DNA from: Caulobacter vibrioides OR37 | GTDB taxonomy: Bacteria; Pseudomonadota; Alphaproteobacteria; Caulobacterales; Caulobacteraceae | NCBI RefSeq assembly: GCF_000372645.1 | Contig: NZ_APMP01000007.1 | Coordinates: 1 to 64,000, forward strand | Reading direction: 5' to 3' | DNA: 64,000 bases | Shown: in pieces, positions 31,427-39,024 of the stretch | Layout of the letters: every line of letters begins with the position of its first letter | Numbering within the stretch: position 1 is the stretch's first letter | Made by a program: the position numbers and the translations under genes | Notes under the pieces: generated by a model | What the model saw: only the letters and a program-made list of their open reading frames with translations | Database searches by the model: none | What the model was told of the DNA's origin: nothing

Positions 31427-31783
31427 ATGATCCGCAAGACGATGACGGTTCTGGCGCTGGGCCTGGCGATGACCGCCGCCGGCGCCAATCTGGCCCTGGC
31501 CCAGTCCGCCGCCGCCAAGGCCGCCGTGGACGCCGCCAAGGCGGCCGGAACCGTGGGCGAGCAGGCCGACGGCTATCTGGGCATCGTGGCCGGCGGCGAC
31601 GCTGGACTGCGCGCCTCCGTGGCCGAGATCAACACCGGCCGCGCGGCCGCCTATCGGGACATCGCCGCGAAGACTGGCGTGACCCCCGAAGCCGCCGGCC
31701 AGGCCACCGCCAAGCAGCTCTACAGCCGCCTGGCGCCCGGCCAGTACTGGAAGCCGCTGGATGGCGGCTGGGTGAAGAAGTAA
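31427..31783 (+). CDS. ydbL: YdbL-family periplasmic protein (DUF1318)
   Basis: A 118-residue protein with a cleavable signal peptide (cleavage near ANLALA-QS) and an alanine-rich mature part. The segment GEQADGYLGIVAG and the C-terminal LAPGQYWKPLDGGWVKK match DUF1318/YdbL. In E. coli YdbL is a periplasmic helper that controls YdbH-YnbE assembly. A very strong AGGAAGGAGG ribosome site precedes ATG 31427, 14 nt after ynbE. Confidence 0.9.
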   Translation: MIRKTMTVLALGLAMTAAGANLALAQSAAAKAAVDAAKAAGTVGEQADGYLGIVAGGDAGLRASVAEINTGRAAAYRDIAAKTGVTPEAAGQATAKQLYSRLAPGQYWKPLDGGWVKK

Positions 31784-31879
31784 GCGCGCCTGCCCCTGGC
31801 CTCCTCCTCCCAAGCGGAACGGAGGGGGCCAGACGGCATCCAGCGCTGACCGCTCGCGAGCGCCTCCCGGACCGCCCTC

Positions 31880-33718
31880 TCAGGCCCTTCCGGTCACCCC
31901 GGCGACGGCGCGGGCGATCTGGTGGACGTTGTAGGGTTTGCGCACGATCGGGGCGTCGAAGCCCATCGGGGCGGCCTTGTCGGCGTATCCGGTCGCGAAG
32001 ACGAAGGGCCGACCAAGACCGCGCAGGATCTCGGCGACCGGAGCCACGGACTGGCCGTTGAGATCAGCGTCCAGCACGGCGACGTCGAAATCCCGATCGA
32101 CCATCGACAGCGCTTCGCCCAGCTCGGCCGCGCAGCCCACCACCTCGACGCCCGCGTCCTCGAGGCCGGCCTCGAGTTCAAGGGCCAGCAACAGGGAATC
32201 CTCGACGATCAGCACCTTCAGGCCGACGATCGCGCCAGGACGGATCGTCTCGTCGGCGGCGACCACGGTCTCGACGATGCGTTCTGGCGCGGCGCTGACC
32301 GGCTCCTCGGGCGGGCCGTCGGCCAGGGCGCTGGCCGCGCCCTGGATCATGGCCGTGACGCCCGCCGACCGGTAGGTGATCCGCGCCGAACCGCCCAGTT
32401 CGCGCCCGACCACATCCTCGATCAGGGTGGCGCCGAAGCCCTTGGTCGTCGGCGCCGTGGCCGGCGGGCCGCCGGTCTCCAGCCACTCCAGGGCGAACCC
32501 GCCCTCGGAGGTGCGCCGCCAAACCACCTCGACCTTGCCGTTCTCGGTCGAAAGCGAGCCATAGCGGACGGCGTTGACCGCCAGTTCGTGCAGGGCCAGG
32601 GACAGGGCGGCGGCGGCGCGGGGCGTCAGGAACAGTTCGGGTCCGTCCCAGCGGGTCTGGGTGGGCGCCAGGCCGCCCAACTCGGCCGCCGCGATCCGGG
32701 CGAGGGTCGCGCCCCGCCAGCGGGCGGCGCTGAGCAGATCGTGGGCCGAACTCATCGACTTCAGCCGGGCGGCGAAGGTCTTCAGGAACACGTCCAGCGA
32801 GGCCGACTTGCGCGCCGACTGGGCCGCCACCGACTGGACGACGGTCAGCAGGTTCTTAATTCGGTGATCCAGCTCGGCGACCAGGCTTTCGCGCTGCGCC
32901 TCCTGGCCCTTGCGCTCGGTGATGTCCTGGACGATCCCGATCAGATACGTCGGCTCGCCTTGGGCGTCGCGGAGCAGGACCCCCGAATCGCGGTTCCAGA
33001 TTTCCTCGCCGTTATCCAGTGGACGGCGATATTCCACGTCGTAGCGGTCGGCCTCCCGCAGTTGGGCGGTCACCGATTCGCGCACCCGCTCCCGATCGTC
33101 GGGATGCAGGTGGCGATACAGGGTCTGGCCCTTCTCGGCCGGAAGCTCGCCGGGCGCGATATTGGTGATCTTGGCCAGCCGGGGGCTGACCCGGACGACA
33201 TCGCGCCGGAAGTCCCACTCGAACTCGCCCAGGCTAGCGGCGGCGATCGCCAGGTTCAGACGCTCGGTCTGCAGCATTCGCGCCGTGTCGGGACGGCTCG
33301 CTCGCAGGGCCTCCGCCGCCATATGCGCCAGATCCTCCAGGGCCTGGCGATCCTCCTCGCTGGCTGGACCATGCAAGCCGGGCCCCTCGACCACCATCGC
33401 GCCTAGCACACGGCCTTGGTCGTCGCGGATCGGCGACGCAAGATCCGCGGGCGCCCCCGTGACCACCACACGGTCGGCCAAGTCTCCCCGCCGGGGCGCC
33501 TCGGGGCTAGCGTAGCCGATGGAGGCCACGCGCCAGACGCGGCGTTCATCGACCAGCGCGATGGCCGCCTTCGGCGCGTCGAACAGCCTCGCGGCCAAGC
33601 GGACCAGGCGCATGAAACGGGGATCGTCGACTGGACCGTCCAGCACGCCCAGGGCCCTCACGGCGCCGAGCCGGTCGGCTTCCTGACGATCGTCGCTGAC
33701 GATAGGGGCGTCCTGCAT
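31880..33718 (-). CDS. Hybrid HWE histidine kinase (GAF-PAS-kinase-receiver)
   Basis: A 612-residue cytoplasmic sensor. An N-terminal GAF-like domain (about residues 20-140) is followed by a PAS domain with PAC (about 160-275). The HWE core has H-box VAELDHRIKNLL (His285), N-box HELAVNAVRYGSL and W-x-E motif LEWLETGG. The C-terminal receiver domain (about residues 498-610) has acceptor Asp550 in VAVLDADLNG and the conserved Lys in IVRKPYN. No output domain or partner gene is adjacent. It lies divergent from a sigma-T-controlled pair next to the stress locus, so PhyR is a plausible downstream target. This is inferred. Confidence 0.9.
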   Translation of the reverse strand: MQDAPIVSDDRQEADRLGAVRALGVLDGPVDDPRFMRLVRLAARLFDAPKAAIALVDERRVWRVASIGYASPEAPRRGDLADRVVVTGAPADLASPIRDDQGRVLGAMVVEGPGLHGPASEEDRQALEDLAHMAAEALRASRPDTARMLQTERLNLAIAAASLGEFEWDFRRDVVRVSPRLAKITNIAPGELPAEKGQTLYRHLHPDDRERVRESVTAQLREADRYDVEYRRPLDNGEEIWNRDSGVLLRDAQGEPTYLIGIVQDITERKGQEAQRESLVAELDHRIKNLLTVVQSVAAQSARKSASLDVFLKTFAARLKSMSSAHDLLSAARWRGATLARIAAAELGGLAPTQTRWDGPELFLTPRAAAALSLALHELAVNAVRYGSLSTENGKVEVVWRRTSEGGFALEWLETGGPPATAPTTKGFGATLIEDVVGRELGGSARITYRSAGVTAMIQGAASALADGPPEEPVSAAPERIVETVVAADETIRPGAIVGLKVLIVEDSLLLALELEAGLEDAGVEVVGCAAELGEALSMVDRDFDVAVLDADLNGQSVAPVAEILRGLGRPFVFATGYADKAAPMGFDAPIVRKPYNVHQIARAVAGVTGRA

Positions 33719-33821
33719 GATTCCAGCTTAGACCCGCTTCGCGTTTGGCGCGAGCGACTTCGAATTCTTCCCCAATTCGGCCGATTCGTCAGTGGTGAAG
33801 CTCGCCGTCCTTGAGTATCGT

Positions 33822-33847
33822 GGAACCGCGACGCTAAGCTCGGCGTT
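33822..33847 (+). promoter_or_regulatory. Sigma-T promoter of the YqjD/YqjE-like pair
   Basis: GGAAC (33822-33826) and CGTT (33844-33847) with a 17-nt spacer match the Caulobacter sigma-T consensus. The start codon of the first gene is 58 nt downstream. Confidence 0.8.
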
Positions 33848-33904
33848 GACGGGGCGCCTCGTGAAAGCGTCCCCGGTCGGTCGCGTCGCGAACAGGAGAT
33901 CATC

Positions 33905-34255
33905 ATGCCCGCCAATTCGCTGAATGCCGCCGCCAACGAAGCCGACAAGGCCAAGGACGCCGCCCAGGACGCGGTCGATCACGCCGAACGCAGCTTCGCC
34001 GAAGCCGCGAACGCGGCGCGCGTGTCGCTGACCGAGGCCGCCAAGCGCGTCGAGAAGTCGGTGGCGGAAGGCTTCGAAACCCTGCGCGCCCAAAGCCGCA
34101 CCTATACCGACACCGCCGGTCAGCAGCTGGAAGACGCCCAGCGCTACGTTTCCGAGCGCGTGCGCGAGCGTCCGATCACCGCCACCCTGGCCGGTCTGGG
34201 CGTGGGCGTGCTGATCGGTCTTCTGATCGCCGGCGGCCGCAGCAACAACCGGTGA
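33905..34255 (+). CDS. DUF883 (YqjD/ElaB-like) membrane-anchored protein
   Basis: A 116-residue protein with a long amphipathic, alanine-rich helical region (residues 5-90) and a C-terminal transmembrane helix (GLGVGVLIGLLIAGG) preceded by the DUF883-type motif VRERPITATLAG. In E. coli relatives are inner-membrane proteins induced in stationary phase, and YqjD and ElaB bind ribosomes. Here a sigma-T promoter and an overlapping second gene make it a stress-induced pair. The exact role in Caulobacter is unknown. Confidence 0.82.
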   Translation: MPANSLNAAANEADKAKDAAQDAVDHAERSFAEAANAARVSLTEAAKRVEKSVAEGFETLRAQSRTYTDTAGQQLEDAQRYVSERVRERPITATLAGLGVGVLIGLLIAGGRSNNR

Positions 34256-34650
34256 TTTTCGAAAAGACTCTCATGACGCTGGCGGCGGCCGCGGCCATCG
34301 CCGCCGCCGCCGCGGTCGGCGTCGTTTCCGCCGCCTTCGCGGTCTATGCCGTGCTGGTCCCCCTGGTCACGCCGGCGGGCGCGGCGGCCATCGTCGCCGC
34401 CATCGCCGCGCTGATCGTGGCGATCGCCGGCATGGTCGCCGCCCGCAAGGTCGAGGGCCATCGCCACCAACAGCAGGCGCCGCCGCAAGCTGGCTTCGAC
34501 ATGACCGGCCGCATCGTGGAAATCGTCCGCGATCGCCCGCTGATGTCGATCGGTCTGGGTCTGGCCGCCGGGGTCTTCGCCCTGAAGAACCCGACTCTCA
34601 CCGCCACCCTGGCCAAGGCCTTCCTGGACCCCAAGCCGCCGCAACGCTGA
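34252..34650 (+). CDS. Two-helix membrane protein, YqjE/holin-like
   Basis: A 132-residue protein with two closely spaced transmembrane helices at the N-terminus (about residues 8-35 and 40-62), both nearly pure Ala/Val/Ile, and a third weak hydrophobic patch (MSIGLGLAAGVFAL). The segment IVRDRPLMSIGLGLAAG mirrors the C-terminal motif of its upstream neighbour. Gene order matches YqjD-YqjE of E. coli. The start is GTG 34252, overlapping the upstream stop (GTGA), with ATG 34273 as an alternative. Function is unknown. Confidence 0.75.
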   Translation: MIFEKTLMTLAAAAAIAAAAAVGVVSAAFAVYAVLVPLVTPAGAAAIVAAIAALIVAIAGMVAARKVEGHRHQQQAPPQAGFDMTGRIVEIVRDRPLMSIGLGLAAGVFALKNPTLTATLAKAFLDPKPPQR

Positions 34651-34666
34651 GGTCCGCCAACCACCC

Positions 34667-34693
34667 GAACGCCGCCGACATTCGGCGGCGTTC
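34667..34693 (+). terminator. Hairpin after the YqjD/YqjE-like pair
   Basis: A perfect 12-bp stem GAACGCCGCCGA / TCGGCGGCGTTC with a CAT loop lies 17 nt after the stop. No T-run follows, so it may be a weak terminator or an mRNA stabiliser. Confidence 0.55.
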
Positions 34694-34852
34694 GCTCGTC
34701 GAAGCCCCGGAAACCCCAGATTTCCTAGGGTATTTATCGCTAAAAGTTGAGCGCGACGGGCGTCGGAACGACTTACGCTTTTCACCGGCGCCCTCTAGAT
34801 GCCTTTCCGCGCGTCCCGTCTTCCGTGGGGGACGCCTTCCCATGGAGCGAAC

Positions 34853-35473
34853 ATGACGTACAAGCTGCCCGACCTGCCCTACGCCTATGACGCGCTGGAG
34901 CCGACGATCTCCGCCAACACCCTGCGCTTCCACCACGACAAGCACCACGCCGCCTATGTCACGGCCCTGAACGGCCTGCTCAACGGCGACGACAAGGGTT
35001 CGCTGGAAGCGGTGATCAAGGACGCGGGTCCGGGCAAGGTATTCAACAACGCCGCCCAGGCCTGGAACCACGCCTTCTTCTGGGACGGCCTGTCGCCGAC
35101 CAAGACCGCGCCGGGCGCCGAGCTGGCCGCCGCGATCGAGCAGACCTTCGGCGGCCTGGACGGCCTGAAGGAAAAGTTCGTCGCCGAGGGTATCGGTCAC
35201 TTCGGCTCGGGCTGGGTGTGGCTGGTCTCGGACGCCTCGGGCGCCCTGAAGATCATCTCGACCCACGACGCCGACAGCCCCGTCACCCACGGCGTGACCG
35301 CCCTGGCGGTCGCCGACGTCTGGGAGCACGCCTACTATCTGGACTACCAGAACCTGCGGAAGGGCTTCCTGGAAGCCGTGTTCGACAACCTGATCAACTG
35401 GACCCTCGCGGACAGCCAGTACGCCGCCGCCAAGTCGGGCGCGCAAGGCTGGGCCTATCCGGCCCCGGAATAG
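34853..35473 (+). CDS. sodB: Iron superoxide dismutase
   Basis: A 206-residue Fe/Mn-family dismutase. Metal ligands are in [11 protein letters not shown] (His), NHAFFWDGL (His) and [11 protein letters not shown] (Asp and His). GLDGLKEKF and the FGSGWVWLV segment are characteristic. Fe specificity is suggested by [16 protein letters not shown], typical of SodB, but metal preference cannot be proven from sequence. ATG 34853 is preceded by GGAG at five bases. A GGAAC upstream (34757) lacks a matching -10, so sigma-T control is not supported. Confidence 0.95.
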   Translation: MTYKLPDLPYAYDALEPTISANTLRFHHDKHHAAYVTALNGLLNGDDKGSLEAVIKDAGPGKVFNNAAQAWNHAFFWDGLSPTKTAPGAELAAAIEQTFGGLDGLKEKFVAEGIGHFGSGWVWLVSDASGALKIISTHDADSPVTHGVTALAVADVWEHAYYLDYQNLRKGFLEAVFDNLINWTLADSQYAAAKSGAQGWAYPAPE

Positions 35474-35489
35474 GCGGCTGGGCTTCTCC

Positions 35490-35514
35490 GGAACGCACCG
35501 GAATCGGGCGCGTT
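35490..35514 (+). promoter_or_regulatory. Sigma-T promoter of the DUF1328 gene
   Basis: GGAAC (35490-35494) and CGTT (35511-35514) with a 16-nt spacer match sigma-T. The ATG of the small membrane protein is 73 nt downstream of the -10. Confidence 0.8.
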
Positions 35515-35586
35515 GATCTGAAGCGAGGCCGCCGGGCCCCGTTCCAGACAACCGCCCGAGGATCCGGGCCAAGACCGGAGACGCCG

Positions 35587-35760
35587 ATGCTGAATTGGGC
35601 CGTAACCTTCCTGGTGATCGCGTTGATCGCCGCCGTGCTGGGCTTCACCGGCATCGCCGGCGCGGCGATCGGGATCGCCAAGATCCTGTTCTACGTCTTC
35701 CTGATCCTGTTCCTGGTGTCGCTGGTCAGCCACCTGGTGCGGGGACGCGGAGCCTCGTAG
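35587..35760 (+). CDS. DUF1328 (YtjA-type) small membrane protein
   Basis: A 57-residue protein of two transmembrane helices ([21 protein letters not shown] and [19 protein letters not shown]) separated by the glycine-alanine turn [10 protein letters not shown]. The pattern [18 protein letters not shown] is the DUF1328 signature. Family members are hydrophobic peptides of unknown function, often stress-induced in alphaproteobacteria. The sigma-T promoter upstream agrees with that. The stop is followed by a strong bidirectional terminator. Confidence 0.88.
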   Translation: MLNWAVTFLVIALIAAVLGFTGIAGAAIGIAKILFYVFLILFLVSLVSHLVRGRGAS

Positions 35761-35788
35761 CGGATCAATACCAACGGACGCCATCGCG

Positions 35789-35820
35789 CGGCGCGCCTCC
35801 AAACGGGGGCGCGCCGTTTT
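35789..35820. terminator. Terminator between convergent genes
   Basis: A perfect 9-bp stem CGGCGCGCC / GGCGCGCCG with an 11-nt loop is followed by four T residues on the plus strand. It lies between the DUF1328 gene and the end of the convergent phosphoesterase gene. Confidence 0.85.
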
Positions 35821-35825
35821 CGCGT

Positions 35826-36611
35826 TCAGCGCCGATCGCACGCCCAGGTGCGCCAGACTTCAAAACGGCCGCGCTCGTAGGCCAGCGCCGTCACGCGCAC
35901 GCAGCCGGGCTCGATGTCGATCAGGTTGAAGCCCGGCGCCGCGCCGCGCTCACGCAGCGACAGCGTTCCAGAGCCGACGGCCTGGGTCTTGCCATCGCCA
36001 AACGGGATGGCGGTGACGAACGGCAGGTGGATATGGCCCGACAGGATCAGGTCCGCGCCGGCCTCGACGAAGCGGTTGGCCGCGTCGACGCCGCCCCGGA
36101 CCCGGGCCGTCATCGGACCGCCCAGGATCTCCATCAGCGGATGGTGACAGACCACCACGCGCAGGTCGCCGACCGGCGCGGCGCGCAGGGCCTCGGTCAC
36201 GCGGCGGATTTGGCCGCGCGACACCGCGCCCTTCGACCAGTTCCAGCGGGCCTGGGCCGCGCGGGCGGTGTTCAGCGACGCGAGGGTTATTCCGGGCGCG
36301 CGCCAAACCGCGCCATCCGGCTCGCCGAAGCGGTCCGAAAACCGGCGCCAGGGCCGAGTGAAGCGTTCCAGAAGCTCGCCCGGCCCGACAAAGGGCGTGT
36401 CGTGATTTCCCGGGACCACCAGCCTGGGCCGGGGCAGGCGCGCCAGCCAAGCGGCGGCGGCGTCGAATTCGGCGGTCTTGCCGTCCAGCGTCAGGTCCCC
36501 CGCCACGATGACAAGATCCGGCGCCGCCCCGGCGATGCGGTCGATGGCGGCCTCGACCGCCTCGCGGTTCTCGCCGCCGAAATGGATATCCGAGACCTGG
36601 ACCAGCCTCAT
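35826..36611 (-). CDS. Calcineurin-like metallophosphoesterase
   Basis: A 261-residue binuclear metallophosphatase. The five family motifs are present: VQVSDIHFGG, VIVAGDLTLDG, VVPGNHD, VVVCHHPL and ILSGHIHLP. The domain resembles cyclic-nucleotide or lipid-headgroup phosphodiesterases (CpdA/UDP-diacylglucosamine hydrolase type), but the substrate cannot be named. It has no signal peptide. ATG 36611 overlaps the stop of the upstream lipid-kinase gene by four bases, so the two are translationally coupled and probably act in one pathway. Confidence 0.88.
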   Translation of the reverse strand: MRLVQVSDIHFGGENREAVEAAIDRIAGAAPDLVIVAGDLTLDGKTAEFDAAAAWLARLPRPRLVVPGNHDTPFVGPGELLERFTRPWRRFSDRFGEPDGAVWRAPGITLASLNTARAAQARWNWSKGAVSRGQIRRVTEALRAAPVGDLRVVVCHHPLMEILGGPMTARVRGGVDAANRFVEAGADLILSGHIHLPFVTAIPFGDGKTQAVGSGTLSLRERGAAPGFNLIDIEPGCVRVTALAYERGRFEVWRTWACDRR

Positions 36612-37474
36612 CCGGCCGCCTCGATCGCCGGCGGGACCAGGGCGCGGAAGGCCTTGGGACGGAAGCGGATCTGCGCCTCCGAACCCAGGCGGACCGGCTC
36701 GCCGTCCAGGATCGCCGGGATGCGGCCACGGGCCCAGACACGGCCCGCTCGGCACAGCCCCATGCTGACCGAAGGGTCCTGGCGCCACTGACCGCGCGCG
36801 GCCGCCAGCCCCAGCCGGAAGACATCCAACGCGCTGGACGGGTCCAGAGCGGCGGCCTCGAGCGCGCGGGCGTCGGAATCCAACGCGGTGGAAACCAGCG
36901 GGCACATCAGGGTCAGGGCTTCCGCCCGGTCCTTGGGTCGACTGTCCAGGCAAAAGCGCAAACGGCTGGAAAAGGCGCGCCGGAAGGCGCGGCGCGCCCG
37001 GGCCAGCGCCAGGTCAAGACGTCCCCGCCGCGCGGCCTCGCGCGCGTCGGCCCATAGGGCCGGGCTGCCCAGGATGGCGGCGACGAAGAACAGCCGTCCG
37101 TCGATCTCGCCGCCCGAAACGAATTGGGCCTCGCCACGCTCCAGGCAGGCGGCCATGGCCTCCGGCCACGACCCTTGGCCATAGAGGGCATGGGGCAGCA
37201 TGTTCATGGTGCCGCCGGGCAAGGGCGCGATCAGCGGACCCTCGGGGCCGGCCAGCTCGGCCGCCGCGCGCGCCGTGCCGTCGCCGGCCAGCACCAGCAC
37301 CGCGTCGGGAGCGGCGTCGATCACCCGCTTCAGACACGCGACCAGGTCCTCGGGGTCCGGCGCGTGGACCACGCCCGAAACCCCATGTTCGGCCAGCAAC
37401 CGTTCGGCGAGCTCCGGGGCGTCGGGCCCCACCGAGCCCGAGGCGATATTGGCGACGACCTCGATCCGGCGCAC
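36608..37474 (-). CDS. Diacylglycerol-kinase-family lipid kinase
   Basis: A 288-residue protein with the DAGK catalytic fold. The nucleotide-binding motif VLVLAGDGTARAAAEL (GGDGT class) and PLPGGTMNMLPHAL (the PLGTxN-type loop) are clear. It may phosphorylate diacylglycerol, sphingoid or related lipids, or be the YegS/LCB5 type. The GTG start at 37474 has a strong GGAGGG ribosome site about seven bases upstream. Upstream in-frame sequence is not conserved-looking. A sigma-T promoter lies 33 nt before the start. It forms a two-gene operon with the metallophosphoesterase. Confidence 0.85.
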   Translation of the reverse strand: MRRIEVVANIASGSVGPDAPELAERLLAEHGVSGVVHAPDPEDLVACLKRVIDAAPDAVLVLAGDGTARAAAELAGPEGPLIAPLPGGTMNMLPHALYGQGSWPEAMAACLERGEAQFVSGGEIDGRLFFVAAILGSPALWADAREAARRGRLDLALARARRAFRRAFSSRLRFCLDSRPKDRAEALTLMCPLVSTALDSDARALEAAALDPSSALDVFRLGLAAARGQWRQDPSVSMGLCRAGRVWARGRIPAILDGEPVRLGSEAQIRFRPKAFRALVPPAIEAAG

Positions 37475-37506
37475 GCGGGCTCCCTCCGATAGAAATTCGG
37501 CAAGGC

Positions 37507-37532
37507 AACGGCTCGCCGCGCCCCATGGTTCC
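37507..37532 (-). promoter_or_regulatory. Sigma-T promoter of the lipid kinase/phosphoesterase operon
   Basis: On the minus strand GGAAC (37532-37528) and CGTT (37510-37507) are separated by 17 nt. The predicted transcription start is about 25 nt before the GTG at 37474. Confidence 0.75.
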
Positions 37533-37622
37533 GCTTGTTGGCGCCCCGACGGTCGCCTTCGAAACGGAACCACGGTGTCATGCGTTTGCGCTAGCAGGGA
37601 CAAGCTCGAACGGAGAGCCAAG

Positions 37623-37967
37623 ATGAAGACGACCATGATCGCCCTGATGGGCGTGGGTGTGCTCGCGTCGGCGTGCACCTCGACCGGCAATGTGGAGCGC
37701 AACGCCGCCGGGGGCGCGGTGCTGGGCGGCCTGGCCGGCGCCGTGATCGGCAACAATGTGGGCAGCGGCAGCGCCGCCACCGGCGCGGCGATCGGCGCCG
37801 CCATCGGCGGGACGGCCGGCGCCATCAAGGGCTGCAAGGAAGACGGCGGCTGCGGCTCGAACTCGGTGAACCGTCGCCAATATTACGACGAGCGCGCGGG
37901 CCGTTATTACTATTACGACTCCCGCAGCGGTCGTTACTATTGGGAAGACGGCGCGCCCCGCTATTAA
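37623..37967 (+). CDS. Glycine-zipper lipoprotein with Tyr-rich tail
   Basis: A 114-residue probable lipoprotein. The signal peptide ends LASAC (Cys about residue 18). Residues 27-68 are a glycine-zipper stretch (GGAVLGGLAGAVIG, GAAIGAAIGGTAGA) like those of 17-kDa antigens and YMGG-type outer-membrane proteins. The C-terminal 30 residues hold ten tyrosines in repeated RYYYYDSRSGRYYWEDG blocks. It is likely anchored in the outer membrane, with unknown function. It is divergent from the lipid kinase gene and followed by a perfect terminator. Confidence 0.8.
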   Translation: MKTTMIALMGVGVLASACTSTGNVERNAAGGAVLGGLAGAVIGNNVGSGSAATGAAIGAAIGGTAGAIKGCKEDGGCGSNSVNRRQYYDERAGRYYYYDSRSGRYYWEDGAPRY

Positions 37968-37997
37968 GCCGGACGGCATCGACTTCCGAAGGTCGAA

Positions 37998-38026
37998 GGC
38001 GATCGGCGCGCGCCGATCGCCTTTTT
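37998..38026 (+). terminator. Perfect-palindrome terminator after the glycine-zipper gene
   Basis: A 24-nt perfect palindrome (GGCGATCGGCGC / GCGCCGATCGCC) is followed by five T residues. Confidence 0.93.
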
Positions 38027-38075
38027 GGCGCTTGCTTCGAAGCAAGTGTTTGGTGCTGACAGCAGGAGGGTTGGA

Positions 38076-38534
38076 ATGAGGGTTTCGACGACCATCGCGG
38101 CGAGCGTCGCGTTTCTGGCCTTGGGCGGCTGCGCGACCTCCCAGGGCCCCTGGCGTCACATCGCCAAGCCAGTGGCCGCCGCGCCATCGCCATGCGCGGG
38201 CTTCAAGTCGTCGATCTATTTCGACCAGGCGTCGGCCAGCCTGACGCCGGAGGCCCGCTTGGTGCTGGCCAACGCCCGCGATCAAGCGCGCGGCTGCGTC
38301 GTCCGGTCGGTGCGCGTGATCGGCCTGGCCGACGCCAAGGGTAGCGCGGACGCGAGCCTGGAATTGTCCCGGAAGCGGGCCGAGACCGTGTCCGCCGCCC
38401 TGGCCCAGAATGGGTTCGGCAAGGTCGACTTCGACCTCGACGCGGTGGGCGACGCGGGCGCGGTGACCGCGTCAGGCGCGGCGGCTCCGCTGCGTCGTCG
38501 CGCGGACATCCTGTTCGACCTGGCGCCGCGCTGA
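38076..38534 (+). CDS. OmpA-like lipoprotein
   Basis: A 152-residue protein. The signal peptide has a good lipobox (ALGGC, Cys about residue 19). The mature part resembles an OmpA/Pal peptidoglycan-binding domain: IYFDQASASLTPEARLVL aligns with the start of that domain, and LADAKGSADASLELSRKRAETV with its central helix. The usual D..G...N.R.LS.RRA pattern is partly altered (GSADASLELSRKRA), so peptidoglycan binding is likely but not certain. GGAGGG precedes ATG 38076. Confidence 0.8.
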   Translation: MRVSTTIAASVAFLALGGCATSQGPWRHIAKPVAAAPSPCAGFKSSIYFDQASASLTPEARLVLANARDQARGCVVRSVRVIGLADAKGSADASLELSRKRAETVSAALAQNGFGKVDFDLDAVGDAGAVTASGAAAPLRRRADILFDLAPR

Positions 38535-38555
38535 AGCTGAAACGCCACGAAGAAA

Positions 38556-38716
38556 GGCGGGCCGGAGACCGGTCCGCCTGAGTTCGCATCAACAAAGGGG
38601 GGGTGCGAAGGCGGCAGGCCAGCTATCGCCAGCCTCAAGTCGGGGGGGCGTCGCCGCCTTCGCATCCATAAAACGATGTCGCGCTCGGCGGGTTCCCGCC
38701 CGGCGCGAGTTTTTTT
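38556..38716 (+). ncRNA. Candidate structured RNA with Rho-independent terminator
   Basis: There is no reading frame of note here. Three stems follow one another. GGCGGGCCGG-AGA-CCGGTCCGCC lies at 38556-38578. A 12-bp perfect stem joins TGCGAAGGCGGC (38604-38615) and GCCGCCTTCGCA (38653-38664) around a 37-nt loop that ends in a G7 run. A GC-rich terminator hairpin at 38680-38709 is followed by seven T residues. It may be a small RNA or the structured 3' end of the OmpA-like mRNA. No sigma-T motif lies directly upstream. Confidence 0.4.
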
Positions 38717-38754
38717 CGCGGCGCGCTCAGGACCCCATCGAGCGAAGCCGAAAG

Positions 38755-38779
38755 GGAACGGCGGACTTCGCAAGACGTT
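38755..38779 (+). promoter_or_regulatory. Sigma-T promoter of two small membrane-protein genes
   Basis: GGAAC (38755-38759) and CGTT (38776-38779) with a 16-nt spacer match sigma-T. The predicted leader holds a GGCGGAC-GAACG-GTCCGCC hairpin (38789-38807) ahead of the start codon at 38825. Confidence 0.8.
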
Positions 38780-38824
38780 GATTTCCCAGGCGGACGAACG
38801 GTCCGCCGGGTTGGGAGCAGCGTC

Positions 38825-39022
38825 GTGATCCGGACATATCAAGCCGAGCATGGCGGATTGGTTTTCATTTCGACGCTCACGCAGCGTCAGCGAAGGATGC
38901 GCGCTCGCGTCACGGCCCTGGCCGTGATCACGGCGGTGGCCGCTTCCGCCGGCATGGTGCGGGCGTTCCACGACCACGCGATGAGTCAGCGCGCGACCGC
39001 CTTCGCTGTTGGAGGTAACTGA
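38825..39022 (+). CDS. Small single-helix membrane protein (hypothetical)
   Basis: A 65-residue reading frame starting with GTG and preceded by GGGAGC. It has a basic segment (QRQRRMRARV) followed by one hydrophobic helix (TALAVITAVAASAGMV), consistent with N-in orientation, and a short polar tail. It is not recognised as a known family. The sigma-T promoter upstream and the GGAGG ribosome site for the next gene inside its 3' end support expression as a two-gene unit. Confidence 0.6.
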   Translation: MIRTYQAEHGGLVFISTLTQRQRRMRARVTALAVITAVAASAGMVRAFHDHAMSQRATAFAVGGN

Positions 39023-39024
39023 AG

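Noticed and set aside
34757-34790. GGAAC upstream of sodB as a sigma-T promoter
   Set aside because: At 16-17 nt downstream the sequence reads CGGC or GGCG, not CGTT.
37566-37590. GGAAC followed by CGTT upstream of the glycine-zipper gene
   Set aside because: The spacer is only 12 nt, too short for sigma-T.
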